Source: an uncultured Porticoccus sp.
Lineage (GTDB): Bacteria; Pseudomonadota; Gammaproteobacteria; Pseudomonadales; Porticoccaceae
Direction: 5' to 3'
NCBI RefSeq assembly: GCF_913061305.1
Contig: NZ_CAJXST010000004.1
Span: 1-64,000, forward strand
Length of the DNA stretch: 64,000 nt
Shown: piece after piece, positions 1 to 9,496 of the stretch
Position numbering within the stretch: position 1 is the stretch's first letter
Layout: every line of letters begins with the position of its first letter
Position numbers and translations under genes: made by a program
The notes under the pieces: generated by a model
Told to the model about the DNA's origin: nothing
Seen by the model: the letters and a program-made list of their open reading frames with translations, nothing else
Databases searched by the model: none

Positions 1-2
1 CG

Positions 3-950
3 TTCCTTGGTTCCATTAAAGAGTACATGCTAGTCAGACGCTATAGTCGCCGCACAGTTGAATCGTACCTGCACTGGATTAAACGCTATATCCTTTTTCA
101 TGGCAAGGCTCACCCGGAAAGGCTGTCAGAAGCACATGTTGAGCAGTTTTTGACACACCTGGCGGTCGAACGGCATGTGTCGGCCTCAACTCAGGCGATT
201 GTGCTTAATGCCTTGGCATTCCTGTACAACCAGTTTTTACAGCGGTCCATCACGCTCACTGATTTTCGCAAGTCAAGCCGGCAGCCCAAGCTTCCTATAG
301 TGCTGACGACTGCTGAAGTGAAACGTCTTATACAAGGTATGCACGGGTACCATAAGCTGATGGTGTGTTTGCTCTATGGTTCAGGTTTAAGGCGTATAGA
401 GTTGGTGCGGTTGCGGGTGAATGATGTGGACCTGGATCACTTGCAGTTGCGCATCTGGAATGGCAAGGGCTTTAAGCACAGATTGACAACCCTGGCACCG
501 GAACTGGTGGAGCCCTTGGAGGCTGAGGTTCGCAGGGTTGCCCGGTATCTTGAGGAAGATTTGGCGGTGCAGGGTTATGCCGGTGTATTTATGCCCGATG
601 CGCTGGCGCGGAAGTATCCGAATGCGGCGAAAAGTCTCGGTTGGCAGTATCTGTTTCCAGCCAGTAAATTGAGCCCCGATCCCGACGGGGGATGGCTTCG
701 TCGGCATCATTTTGATGAGTCGGCCTTGAATAAACTGGTGAAGCAGACTGCTTTCGAAGCCGGTATTAAAAAGCCCGTGACCTGCCATACGCTACGACAT
801 TCCTTCGCAACCCATCTGCTACAGTCGGGCACAGATATTCGCACGGTACAGGAGCAGTTGGGGCATTCCGATGTGAAAACCACTGAAATCTATACCCACG
901 TACTGAAGCAGGGAGCACACGGCGTGCGCAGTCCCCTCAGTAATCTGTAG
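3..950 (+). CDS. intI: Integron-type tyrosine recombinase IntI (5' end outside window)
   Basis: Tyrosine site-specific recombinase of the integron-integrase family, which inserts and excises gene cassettes at attI/attC sites. The N-terminal SAM-like core-binding domain is followed by the catalytic domain with R (SGLRRIELVRL), HTLRHSFATHLL, LGH and the nucleophile Tyr in EIYTHV. Between the first Arg and the HxxR box lies an insertion of about 40 residues containing DALARKYPNAAKSLGWQYLF and RRHH. This resembles the IntI-specific extra patch that separates integron integrases from XerC/D. An ATG lies at 27, but the frame stays open to the left edge (FLGSIKEY before that Met) and those residues fit the family N-terminus, so the true start is probably outside the window. 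It is convergent with the next gene. Integron cassettes usually lie on the 5' side of intI, which here is off the window. Confidence 0.85.
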   Translation, partial: FLGSIKEYMLVRRYSRRTVESYLHWIKRYILFHGKAHPERLSEAHVEQFLTHLAVERHVSASTQAIVLNALAFLYNQFLQRSITLTDFRKSSRQPKLPIVLTTAEVKRLIQGMHGYHKLMVCLLYGSGLRRIELVRLRVNDVDLDHLQLRIWNGKGFKHRLTTLAPELVEPLEAEVRRVARYLEEDLAVQGYAGVFMPDALARKYPNAAKSLGWQYLFPASKLSPDPDGGWLRRHHFDESALNKLVKQTAFEAGIKKPVTCHTLRHSFATHLLQSGTDIRTVQEQLGHSDVKTTEIYTHVLKQGAHGVRSPLSNL

Positions 951-981
951 GGGGCTTCGGCAAAGGTAAGGGCAGGTTGGG

Positions 982-1278
982 TTACCTGGCGCCGTTGGCT
1001 TTTAGCGCATCGGCATAGTCTTCGCCGAGGCGATGTTGGCTGACTAGTTGCAGCAGGGTTTTGCCGTCGGAGTTGGTGGCATTGAGGTTGCGACCATCCT
1101 CGAGGAAGAATTTGATAAAGGTTTCGAAGTTTTCGATGTTCATGCCCCGATAGGCTTTTTCCAGCACGTGGAAGTCGGCATCGACACCCTCCGGTGGTTC
1201 GAAGTCGAGGAAGGTTTTAATGCGCTCGTCGTCGAAAAATTCGCCGAGTACTTTGCGCTTGTCTTTTTTCAGTGCCAT
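982..1278 (-). CDS. PA4642-family protein (unknown function)
   Basis: Small 98-residue cytosolic protein starting MALKKDKRKVLGEFFDDERI, recognised as the PA4642-type family of gammaproteobacteria; its role is unknown. It is rich in acidic and aromatic residues, has no signal peptide or membrane segment, and has an ankyrin-like flavour near the C-terminus (NATNSDGKTLLQLVSQH). It follows gatB by 27 bp on the same strand, so it is probably the last gene of a gatC-gatA-gatB transcript. It faces the integrase gene tail to tail across about 30 bp. The family call comes from memory of the sequence pattern, and nothing in the protein shows a catalytic function. Confidence 0.7.
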   Translation of the reverse strand: MALKKDKRKVLGEFFDDERIKTFLDFEPPEGVDADFHVLEKAYRGMNIENFETFIKFFLEDGRNLNATNSDGKTLLQLVSQHRLGEDYADALKANGAR

Positions 1279-1305
1279 AAAAAGGTTCTGTATATTGGTT
1301 GATCG

Positions 1306-2769
1306 TTAGAGAAGGGCGTTGAGTTTTTCCAACAACACATCATTGACCTGCTGCGGGTTGGCCTGACCTTTGGACGCTTTCATGATCTGGCCGACGAAGT
1401 AGCCGAGCATTTTGGGTCGCTTGGCGTCGTCGGCGTTGCGGTAGTTGTCCACTTGCTGGGGGCTGTTGGCAATGACGTCGTCCACCAGTGCCTCGATGGC
1501 ACCGCTGTCGGAGACCTGTTTCAGACCGCGGGCCTCGATGATGCCGTCGGCGTCGCCCTCGCCATTCCACATGGCGTCGAACACCTGTTTGGCCATTTTG
1601 CTGGAGATGGTGCCGTCTTTGAGGCGCGCAATCATGCCCGCCAGTTGGTCGGCGCTGACAGGACTGTCCTGAATGACCCTGTCCTCGGCGTTGAGTCGTG
1701 CGGACAGTTCACCCATGATCCAGTTGGCGGCCAGTTTTGCATCGCTGCCAGCGGCAGCGGTTTGAAAGAATTGCGCGACCGCGGCATCGCCGCTGAGGCT
1801 GTTGGCATCATAGCGGGACAGGCCGTACTGCTCGATAAAACGGTCGCGACGGGCATCCGGCAGTTCCGGCAGGGACTGGCGAATCTGCTCGATATAGTCG
1901 TCTTCGAACACAATGGGTAACAGGTCCGGGCAGGGGAAGTAACGGTAGTCGTTGGCTTCTTCCTTGCTGCGCATAGCGCGGGCCTGTTTCGTGTCGCCAT
2001 TGTAGAGGCGGGTCTCCTGAATGACTTTACCGCCGTCCTCGATCAGGTCGATCTGTCGCTCTACCTCCAGTGCTATGGCATCTTCCATGAACTTGAAGGA
2101 GTTGAGGTTCTTGGTTTCGGTGCGGGTGCCGAAAGTGTCGCTGCCCTTGGGGCGTACGGATATATTGACGTCGAAACGCATGGAGCCCTGGGACATGTTG
2201 CCGTCGCAGATGCCCAGCGAGGTGACGATGCTGTGCAGCTTGCGGGCAAAGGCCACCGCCTCTTCGGCGTTGCGCATATCCGGCTCGGAGACGATTTCGA
2301 TCAGCGGTGTGCCGGCGCGGTTGAGGTCGATGCCGGTCATGCCGTGCCCGTGTATCTCGAAAGAGCCTTCGTGCAGGGATTTGCCGGCGTCCTCTTCCAG
2401 ATGGGCGTGGTGAATGCGGATGGATTTCTTGCTGCCGTCCGCCAGTTCGATGTCCACGTGGCCGCGACCGACGATGGGTTTTTCCAGCTGGGTGGTCTGG
2501 TAGGCTTTGGGCAGGTCCGGGTAAAAATAGTTTTTGCGCTCGAACATCGAGGTGCGGGCGATGTCGGCATCGATGGCCAGGCCGAACATGATGGCATCGC
2601 GAAATGCCTGTTCATTGGGCACCGGCAAGGTGCCGGGCATGGCCAGGTCGATGGCGCAGGCCTGAGTGTTGGGCTCGGCGCCAAAGGCGGTGCTGGCACC
2701 GGAAAAGATTTTCGATTGGGTGGCCAGTTGCACGTGGACTTCGAGGCCGATGACGGTTTCCCATTGCAT
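1306..2769 (-). CDS. gatB: Asp-tRNA(Asn)/Glu-tRNA(Gln) amidotransferase subunit B
   Basis: The kinase/transamidase and tRNA-binding subunit of the GatCAB complex, which converts mischarged Glu-tRNA(Gln) and/or Asp-tRNA(Asn) to the correct amide. The 487-residue product is full length. It opens with the family signature [13 protein letters not shown] and has the conserved blocks [41 protein letters not shown] and the C-terminal YqeY-like helical tail ([17 protein letters not shown]). Its start codon shares one base with the gatA stop, indicating translational coupling. Having GatCAB suggests that the organism lacks a full set of direct GlnRS/AsnRS routes, although gluQRS elsewhere in the window is unrelated to that question. 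Confidence 0.97.
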   Translation of the reverse strand: MQWETVIGLEVHVQLATQSKIFSGASTAFGAEPNTQACAIDLAMPGTLPVPNEQAFRDAIMFGLAIDADIARTSMFERKNYFYPDLPKAYQTTQLEKPIVGRGHVDIELADGSKKSIRIHHAHLEEDAGKSLHEGSFEIHGHGMTGIDLNRAGTPLIEIVSEPDMRNAEEAVAFARKLHSIVTSLGICDGNMSQGSMRFDVNISVRPKGSDTFGTRTETKNLNSFKFMEDAIALEVERQIDLIEDGGKVIQETRLYNGDTKQARAMRSKEEANDYRYFPCPDLLPIVFEDDYIEQIRQSLPELPDARRDRFIEQYGLSRYDANSLSGDAAVAQFFQTAAAGSDAKLAANWIMGELSARLNAEDRVIQDSPVSADQLAGMIARLKDGTISSKMAKQVFDAMWNGEGDADGIIEARGLKQVSDSGAIEALVDDVIANSPQQVDNYRNADDAKRPKMLGYFVGQIMKASKGQANPQQVNDVLLEKLNALL

Positions 2770-4223
2770 TATTCAAGGCCCTCCGGTGCGCGTTGATGCC
2801 AGTCGGTGGCCCGCTGGAACTGGTGTGCTGCATTCAGCATCAGGCCCTCGTCAAAATAGTTGCCGATAATCTGCAAGCCCACCGGCCTGTTGTCCACAAA
2901 GCCGCAGGGCAGGGACATGCCGGGCAGGCCCGCCAGATTGGTGGCAATGGTGAAAACATCTTCCAGATACATGGCCACCGGGTCGTCCCCCTTGGCACCA
3001 AATGCAAAGGCGGGCGAGGGCGAGGTGGGCCCCATAATCACATCCACCGTCGCAAAGGCATCGACAAAATCCTGTTTGATCAGGTGGCGCACCTGCTGGG
3101 CCTTGCGGTAATAGGCATCGTAATAACCTGCCGACAGACAGTAGGCGCCCACCAGAATGCGGCGTTTCACTTCATCGCCAAAGCCTTCGCCGCGAGTGCG
3201 CATGTAGAGGTCGCGCAAATCCTTCGGGTCCTCGCAGCGATAGCCGTAGCGCACCCCGTCGAAGCGGGACAGGTTGGCGGAGGCCTCGGCGGGTGCAATC
3301 ACATAGTAGGCGGGCACCGCCAGGTGGGAGTGGGGCAGACTGATATCCACCAGGGTGGCACCCTGTTTCTCGTATTCGGTCAGCGCTTCGCGCACCGCCT
3401 GTTCGGTGCCGGGGTTGAGCCCCTCGCCGAAATACTCCTTCGGTATGCCGATTTTCAGGCTACTCAGCGGCTGGTTGAGGTTGGCGGTGTAATCCGGTAC
3501 CTCGCGGTCAATCGAGGTGGAGTCCCTGGGATCAAAGCTGGCCATGGCATTGAGCATCAGTGCACAGTCCTCGGCGGAGCGGGCCATCGGACCTGCCTGG
3601 TCGAGACTGGAGGCAAAAGCAACCATGCCCCAGCGGGATACCCGACCATAGGTGGGCTTCAGTCCAGTGACACCGCACAGTGCTGCGGGCTGGCGTATCG
3701 AGCCGCCGGTATCGGTGGCGGTGGCGCCGGGGGTCAGGCGGGCAGCCAGTGCTGCGGCGGAGCCACCGGAGGAGCCGCCGGGTACGCAGTTGACGTCCCA
3801 GGGGTTTTTGACCGGGCCGTAATAGCTGGTTTCGTTGGAGGAGCCCATCGCGAACTCGTCCATATTGGTCTTGCCCAGAATCACCGCGCCGGCCTGCGCA
3901 AAATTCTCTACCACGGTGGCATCGTAGGGCGGCACGAAATTGTCGAGCATTTTTGAGCCACAACTGGTGCGAACGCCGTTGGTGCAGAAGATGTCTTTGT
4001 GCGCAATCGGCACGCCGCAGAACAGCGGGGCGTTGCCGCTGGCGCGCTGTCGATCCGCGGCTTCGGCACTGGCCAGCGCCGCTTCGGCAGTCACGGTAAT
4101 AAAGCTGTTGTATTGTGGATCCAGTTGCCGGATGCGGTTCAGCAGGTGGCCGGTGATTTCCACACTGGAAAAGGCACCGCTGTTCAGGCCGGCAATGATC
4201 TCTGCGAGGGTTTTGTTATGCAT
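2769..4223 (-). CDS. gatA: Asp-tRNA(Asn)/Glu-tRNA(Gln) amidotransferase subunit A
   Basis: Glutaminase subunit of GatCAB, of the amidase-signature family; it releases ammonia from glutamine and channels it to GatB. The 484-residue product has the Ser-cisSer-Lys apparatus: Lys in [10 protein letters not shown], the Gly/Ser-rich amidase signature [15 protein letters not shown] and the Ser-containing [15 protein letters not shown]. The start is ATG at 4223, with gatC ending 15 bp upstream and gatB overlapping its stop. The order C-A-B on the minus strand is the common operon layout. Length and motifs show no sign of damage. Confidence 0.97.
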   Translation of the reverse strand: MHNKTLAEIIAGLNSGAFSSVEITGHLLNRIRQLDPQYNSFITVTAEAALASAEAADRQRASGNAPLFCGVPIAHKDIFCTNGVRTSCGSKMLDNFVPPYDATVVENFAQAGAVILGKTNMDEFAMGSSNETSYYGPVKNPWDVNCVPGGSSGGSAAALAARLTPGATATDTGGSIRQPAALCGVTGLKPTYGRVSRWGMVAFASSLDQAGPMARSAEDCALMLNAMASFDPRDSTSIDREVPDYTANLNQPLSSLKIGIPKEYFGEGLNPGTEQAVREALTEYEKQGATLVDISLPHSHLAVPAYYVIAPAEASANLSRFDGVRYGYRCEDPKDLRDLYMRTRGEGFGDEVKRRILVGAYCLSAGYYDAYYRKAQQVRHLIKQDFVDAFATVDVIMGPTSPSPAFAFGAKGDDPVAMYLEDVFTIATNLAGLPGMSLPCGFVDNRPVGLQIIGNYFDEGLMLNAAHQFQRATDWHQRAPEGLE

Positions 4224-4238
4224 GGCTTGCGAGCGTCC

Positions 4239-4526
4239 TCAGTCGATGACTTTGGGGACCAGATAAAGGCCCTCTTCGACGGCGGGGGCGATGGCCTGAA
4301 ATGCCTCGCGCTGGTTGGTTTCGGTGACCACGTCGGGCCGCAGGCGCTGAACCGCGTCGGTGGGGTGGGCCATCGGGGTGACACCCTCGGTGTTGGCAGC
4401 CTGCAATTGGTCCACCAGTGCCAACACATCCGCGATACTGCGGGTGGTTTCCGTGATGGTGGCATCATTCAGTTCGATGCGCGCCAATTCTGCGAGCTTT
4501 TCGATGTCTGCACGTTCGATAGTCAT
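4239..4526 (-). CDS. gatC: Asp-tRNA(Asn)/Glu-tRNA(Gln) amidotransferase subunit C
   Basis: Small 95-residue GatC subunit, a helical strap that stabilises the GatA-GatB interface. It shows the family pattern [12 protein letters not shown] near the N-terminus, a central LALVDQLQ helix, and the typical C-terminal ending with [19 protein letters not shown] and the FxVPKVID-like tail (YLVPKVID). It is the first gene of the gatCAB operon and is divergent from mreB, leaving about 240 bp that must hold both promoters. Confidence 0.95.
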   Translation of the reverse strand: MTIERADIEKLAELARIELNDATITETTRSIADVLALVDQLQAANTEGVTPMAHPTDAVQRLRPDVVTETNQREAFQAIAPAVEEGLYLVPKVID

Positions 4527-4768
4527 GGTATGATTCTGCGCTGTTAACAGAGACGGTCAGAGCCTGTTTTTGGCCTGACAAAATGAGGGGCGTAAGTTAC
4601 CACATCCGCAACCGCAGGGGTACTCTGAAGGAGTGCTTTCATAGTGATTTTGTACGGGGATCAAGGACTTAAATCTTGCCCTGTGTTGTCGCGATTGGTA
4701 GAGTTGCCAGATTTCAGCGCCAGCGGTCACCCTGTACCGGACTAAAATGGCCAACAAGGTAAAAATAG

Positions 4769-5803
<1,035 letters not shown>

Positions 5804-5906
5804 CAGGGTATTTACTGGTTCAGACCCCAGATCATCAATAACAATACGGGGTGTTGCTATCAAGAATCTGTTTTCCAAAGGCTCATCACCCGTACAGCGG
5901 TTACTG

Positions 5907-6713
5907 TTGCTGGTTGCCCTTGGGCTGCTCCTCCTGTTTATCGACAGTTTTACCCCCTGGTTCAAGCCCGCACACCGATGGCTGGCGGAAGTCACTGTGC
6001 CCCTTTACTGGGTATCGAACATTCCTGCCCGACTGAGTGAGTACGGGCAGGAAACGGTGGTGGCACGGCGTGAACTGGAAGAAAGTAACGAGCAGCTGCG
6101 TACCGAACTGCTGATCTACAAGGCCCGCATGCAGCGGATGGCGGAAGTGACCGCAGAAAATGTGCGGCTGCGCAACCTGCTGAATGCTACCGAGATGCTG
6201 CAGGACAGTGTCATGGTGACCGAGCTGGTCGGTGTTACGCCGGACCCGACCCGTCATACCATTATTATCGACCGTGGCGAAGATCACGATGTCTACGTGG
6301 GGCAGCCGGTGCTTGATGCCGATGGTCTGATGGGCCAGGTGATTGAGGTTTACCGCAGCAGCAGCAAGGTCTTGCTGATCACTGACAGCGCCCACGCACT
6401 GCCCGTGCAGGTGTTGCGCAACGGGGTGCGCTCCGTTGCTGAAGGGACGAGTGATTTCCGCACACTGTCTCTTCGCTATGTGGCCAACAGTACGGATATA
6501 GAGGAAGGCGATCAGTTGGTCAGTTCCGGCTTGGGGGGGCGTTTTCCGTCCGGTTATCCGGTGGGGACTGTGACCTCGGTAAGGGTGTTGCCGGGCCAGG
6601 CTTATCTGGAGGTGACGTTGACGCCCTCGGCAAAAATTGATCGCAGTCGGCATCTGCTGCTGGTGTTTTCCGCTATTGAGACGCTGGGGGAGGATCAGGA
6701 TGGTACAAGATAG
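5907..6713 (+). CDS. mreC: Rod-shape determining protein MreC (start unresolved)
   Basis: Bitopic inner-membrane protein with a periplasmic coiled coil and beta-barrel domain, part of the elongasome with MreB, MreD, RodA and PBP2. A coiled-coil stretch (RRELEESNEQLRTELLIYK) and the MreC domain (VTPDPTRHTIIIDRGEDHDV, LDADGLMGQVIEV) are clear. The only ordinary start codon in frame is TTG at 5907, which would begin inside the membrane helix. The frame is open further upstream and encodes IKNLFSKGSSPVQRLLL, the expected basic cytoplasmic N-terminus, so translation probably begins near 5844-5868, where only ATA, ATC or CTG codons are available. It overlaps mreD by 14 bp. Confidence 0.93.
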   Translation: MLVALGLLLLFIDSFTPWFKPAHRWLAEVTVPLYWVSNIPARLSEYGQETVVARRELEESNEQLRTELLIYKARMQRMAEVTAENVRLRNLLNATEMLQDSVMVTELVGVTPDPTRHTIIIDRGEDHDVYVGQPVLDADGLMGQVIEVYRSSSKVLLITDSAHALPVQVLRNGVRSVAEGTSDFRTLSLRYVANSTDIEEGDQLVSSGLGGRFPSGYPVGTVTSVRVLPGQAYLEVTLTPSAKIDRSRHLLLVFSAIETLGEDQDGTR

Positions 6714-7209
6714 TCCATCAATTTATGTCTGGAGCGCTCTGACCGTACTGATTGCGATTCTGCTGCAGATGTTGCCTCTCTCCGCTGCTGCCGCCCACTG
6801 GCGACCCCAGTTTGTTCTGTTGACAGTCTGTTACTGGTTGTTTCGTCGTCCGCTCCTGCACGGTATCGGTTTTGCCTGGCTGTGCGGACTGGCGCTGGAC
6901 TTTGTCATTGGTGACCTGATTGGTCGACATGCGCTGGTGTTTGCCGTCTGCGCCTGTATTCTGCTGTTGTTGCAGCAACGTATGCGACATTTCAGGCTGG
7001 GGCATCAGGCCATACTGGTGCTGCTGTTGGTGGCCTTGAGTCAGTGCCTGGTTTATGCCCTTACCCTGATACTCCGTGCCGACTGGCACGGAGCAGTGCG
7101 GCTTGCCCCGGCATTGTCTTCCATGCTGTTCTGGCCGGTGCTGGCGATCGGGTTGAGCCATCTGCACTGGACCCGCTGGGGTGAGGAAGAAATTTCTCCC
7201 GGGCCCTGA
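6700..7209 (+). CDS. mreD: Rod-shape determining protein MreD
   Basis: Polytopic inner-membrane component of the elongasome. The 169-residue product begins MVQDSPSIYVW and has about five hydrophobic segments (for example LTVLIAILLQMLPL, FVLLTVCYWLF and AILVLLLVALSQCLVYALTL), with the family blocks FVLLTVCYWLFRRP and GLALDFVIGDLIGRHAL. I chose the ATG at 6700 because it follows a purine-rich GGGGGAGG tract and starts the family-like N-terminus; a longer frame from 6637 runs inside mreC. It overlaps mreC and is followed by maf after about 40 bp. Confidence 0.95.
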   Translation: MVQDSPSIYVWSALTVLIAILLQMLPLSAAAAHWRPQFVLLTVCYWLFRRPLLHGIGFAWLCGLALDFVIGDLIGRHALVFAVCACILLLLQQRMRHFRLGHQAILVLLLVALSQCLVYALTLILRADWHGAVRLAPALSSMLFWPVLAIGLSHLHWTRWGEEEISPGP

Positions 7210-7251
7210 CACTGTTGCCCCGGGTAACCTGTTGCGACCGGCGATTTGACT

Positions 7252-7845
7252 ATGCAATTACAGGCTGATTTTGTGCTTGCCTCCGCCTCTCCCCGGCGGG
7301 CTGACCTGCTGCGTCAGATCGGTTGCCGGTTTCACGTTGCGCCGGTCGACCTGGATGAATCCATTCTCCCCGGCGAACTTGCGGCTGAATATGTGCAGCG
7401 AATTGCGCTGCAAAAAGCTCGCGCGGGTTGGTTTGCCAGCCCATTGTCCAATGTGCCGGTGTTGGGCGCCGATACGACGGTGGTGGCTGGCCCGGATATC
7501 TTTGGTAAACCCGCAGACCGCGAGCAGGCCTTGTCCATGCTGCATCGCCTGTCGGGGACAACGCATCGGGTACTGTCTGCTGTCGCCATGGTGGCAGGCG
7601 AGCGGCAGTTGTTGCGTTGTGCTGAAACGCAGGTCACCTTCCGGCCTCTGTCAGTGGCAGAGTGTGAACGTTACTGGCAGACCGGCGAGCCGGCAGACAA
7701 GGCCGGCGGTTACGCTATACAGGGGCTTGGCGGGGTTTTTGTGACAGGGATTCAGGGCAGTTATTCCAGTGTTGTGGGTTTGCCGCTGGCAGAGACCTGT
7801 CAGTTGCTCCAGGCCTTTGATATTGCCTGGTGGAGGGAGACATGA
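7252..7845 (+). CDS. maf: Maf family nucleotide pyrophosphatase (YhdE-like)
   Basis: House-cleaning nucleoside triphosphate pyrophosphatase of the Maf/YhdE branch, which hydrolyses dTTP/UTP and modified pyrimidine nucleotides. It carries the Maf signature LASASPRRADLLRQIG at the N-terminus, the VLGADTTVV block with the catalytic Asp region, KPADREQA, and the late DKAGGYAIQGLGGVFV motif. The 197-residue length from the ATG at 7252 is normal; an in-frame TTG lies two codons upstream. Its stop overlaps the rng start (ATGA), as is usual in the mre-maf-rng order. Confidence 0.95.
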   Translation: MQLQADFVLASASPRRADLLRQIGCRFHVAPVDLDESILPGELAAEYVQRIALQKARAGWFASPLSNVPVLGADTTVVAGPDIFGKPADREQALSMLHRLSGTTHRVLSAVAMVAGERQLLRCAETQVTFRPLSVAECERYWQTGEPADKAGGYAIQGLGGVFVTGIQGSYSSVVGLPLAETCQLLQAFDIAWWRET

Positions 7846-9305
7846 GCACGGAAATTCTAGTCAATATTACGCCGATGGAGTCGCGGGTAGCGTTCGTGGA
7901 AAATGGCGTACTGCAGGAAGTCAGTATTGAGCGCACCCTGAGCCGTGGGCCTGTCGGCAATATCTATAAAGGCAAAGTGGTGCGGGTGCTGCCCGGTATG
8001 CAGGCGGCTTTTGTCGATATCGGGCTCGACAAGGCCGGGTTTATACATGTGGATGACATTCTTCGCCCGGAAACAAATGCCAGTAGTAACAGTACCCCGG
8101 ATATTCGCCTCTATCTTCGCGAGGGGCAGTCCTTGTTGGTGCAGGTCATTAAGAATCCGATCAGCACCAAGGGTGCCCGCCTTTCTACCCGCCTGACAGT
8201 CTCTTCAAGGTTGCTGGTCTATATGCCCAACGTGGATCACGTGGGTGTTTCGCAGCGCATCGCCGAAGAGCAGGAGCGGCAGCGTTTGCGCTCTGATCTC
8301 GATGCCATACTGCTGGAATCTGACAGCACCGGCGGCTACATTATTCGCACCTCGGCGGAGGGTGTCGAGGGTTCCGAGCTGCGTCGTGAAGTGGCGTTTT
8401 TGCAACAGCTCTGGGTGTCTGTAGAAAAGGCCGCGAAAGGGGTTGTCGCACCGGCGATCGTTTATGAAGACCTGCCGTTGTACCTTCGGGCCATCAGGGA
8501 CATGGGGCAACTACAGGTCGAGAAGGTCCGGGTGGATTCCCGCGAGGTGTGCAACAAGCTGCTGGCGTTTACCCGGCAGTTCGATCCCGAGTTGACCTCG
8601 ATGATCGAGTATTACACGGACGAACGGCCACTGTTTTATCTGTTCGGTGTCGAAGATGAAATCAGCCGTGCGCTGGACAAAAAAGTCTCGCTGAAATCCG
8701 GGGGATCGCTGGTGATTGAGCAGACCGAGGCAATGACCACCGTGGATGTGAATACGGGTGCCTTTGTCGGTCATCGCAATCTGGAGGAAACCATTTTCAA
8801 GACCAACCTGGAGGCGGCCTACAGCATTGCACGTCAGCTGCGACTGAGAAATCTGGGCGGTATTATCATTATCGACTTTATCGATATGCAGGATGTAGAA
8901 CACCGCCGCCAGGTGATGCGGGCACTGGAGAAGGCGCTGTCCCGTGATCGCGCGAAAACAGCAGTGGCCGCCGTGTCTGAGCTGGGTCTGGTGGAAATGA
9001 CCCGCAAGCGGATCAGTACCAGTCTGGGGCATACACTCTGCGTGGCCTGCCCGGTCTGTGATGGCAGGGGGACACTGCGATCGGTGGAGACGGTCTGTTA
9101 CGACCTGTTGCGGGAAATTCTCCGCGAGGCCCGCACCTTTGAGTGTCAGTCATTTCTGGTGCTGGCGGCCTCAGTGGTGATAGAGCGGCTGTTGGACGAA
9201 GAGTCGGATTATGTGGCGGGTCTCGAGAAATATATCGGCCGATCCATCCAGTTTCAGGTGGATACAATGTACAACCAGGAACAGTATGACATCATTCCCG
9301 TATAG
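7842..9305 (+). CDS. rng: Ribonuclease G
   Basis: Single-strand endoribonuclease of the RNase E/G family, which matures the 16S rRNA 5' end and takes part in mRNA decay. Visible parts are an N-terminal S1-like RNA-binding region (GNIYKGKVVRVLPGMQAAFV and nearby), the catalytic DNase I-like domain with TTVDVNTGAFVG and GGIIIIDFIDM supplying the metal-binding aspartates, and the zinc-link Cys pair in CVACPVCDGRG. At 487 residues without a long C-terminal scaffold it fits RNase G, not RNase E. The start ATG at 7842 follows GGAGGGAG and overlaps the maf stop. Confidence 0.96.
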   Translation: MSTEILVNITPMESRVAFVENGVLQEVSIERTLSRGPVGNIYKGKVVRVLPGMQAAFVDIGLDKAGFIHVDDILRPETNASSNSTPDIRLYLREGQSLLVQVIKNPISTKGARLSTRLTVSSRLLVYMPNVDHVGVSQRIAEEQERQRLRSDLDAILLESDSTGGYIIRTSAEGVEGSELRREVAFLQQLWVSVEKAAKGVVAPAIVYEDLPLYLRAIRDMGQLQVEKVRVDSREVCNKLLAFTRQFDPELTSMIEYYTDERPLFYLFGVEDEISRALDKKVSLKSGGSLVIEQTEAMTTVDVNTGAFVGHRNLEETIFKTNLEAAYSIARQLRLRNLGGIIIIDFIDMQDVEHRRQVMRALEKALSRDRAKTAVAAVSELGLVEMTRKRISTSLGHTLCVACPVCDGRGTLRSVETVCYDLLREILREARTFECQSFLVLAASVVIERLLDEESDYVAGLEKYIGRSIQFQVDTMYNQEQYDIIPV

Positions 9306-9350
9306 CCGGTTGTGCAGAGCTGGTCAGCTGGCATCCCGGATTTTTATTTA
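9306..9350 (+). terminator. Possible intrinsic terminator after rng
   Basis: Directly after the rng stop there is an imperfect inverted repeat (CCGG at 9306 against CCGG at 9336-9339, with an AGCTG/CAGCT inner stem), followed by ATTTTTATTTA. It could reduce read-through from the mre-rng unit into yhdP. The stem has mismatches, so this is tentative. Confidence 0.35.
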
Positions 9351-9496
9351 TTGATGGCTCGCGTATTATGGCTGCCGGGGTCCTGCCGCCGGTCGTTGCG
9401 TTGTGCGGTGAGTCCGGCACATTACACGGCGCTGTTGCGCTCCGTCTTTAGTCCGGCGGTCAGTGATCGAATGAGCGTCCTTGTCAGGAGCGGGTT

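Noticed and set aside
976-982. GTTGGGT, matching the attC core GTTRRRY, just after the integrase gene
   Set aside because: No partner RYYYAAC at a suitable distance was found, and a 7-base degenerate match is expected by chance. Cassettes would be expected on the other side of intI.
2793-3956. Long open frame (387 codons) on the + strand opposite gatA
   Set aside because: It is the antisense shadow of gatA, with low-complexity Gly/His/Val-rich translation and no family pattern; gatA itself is certain.
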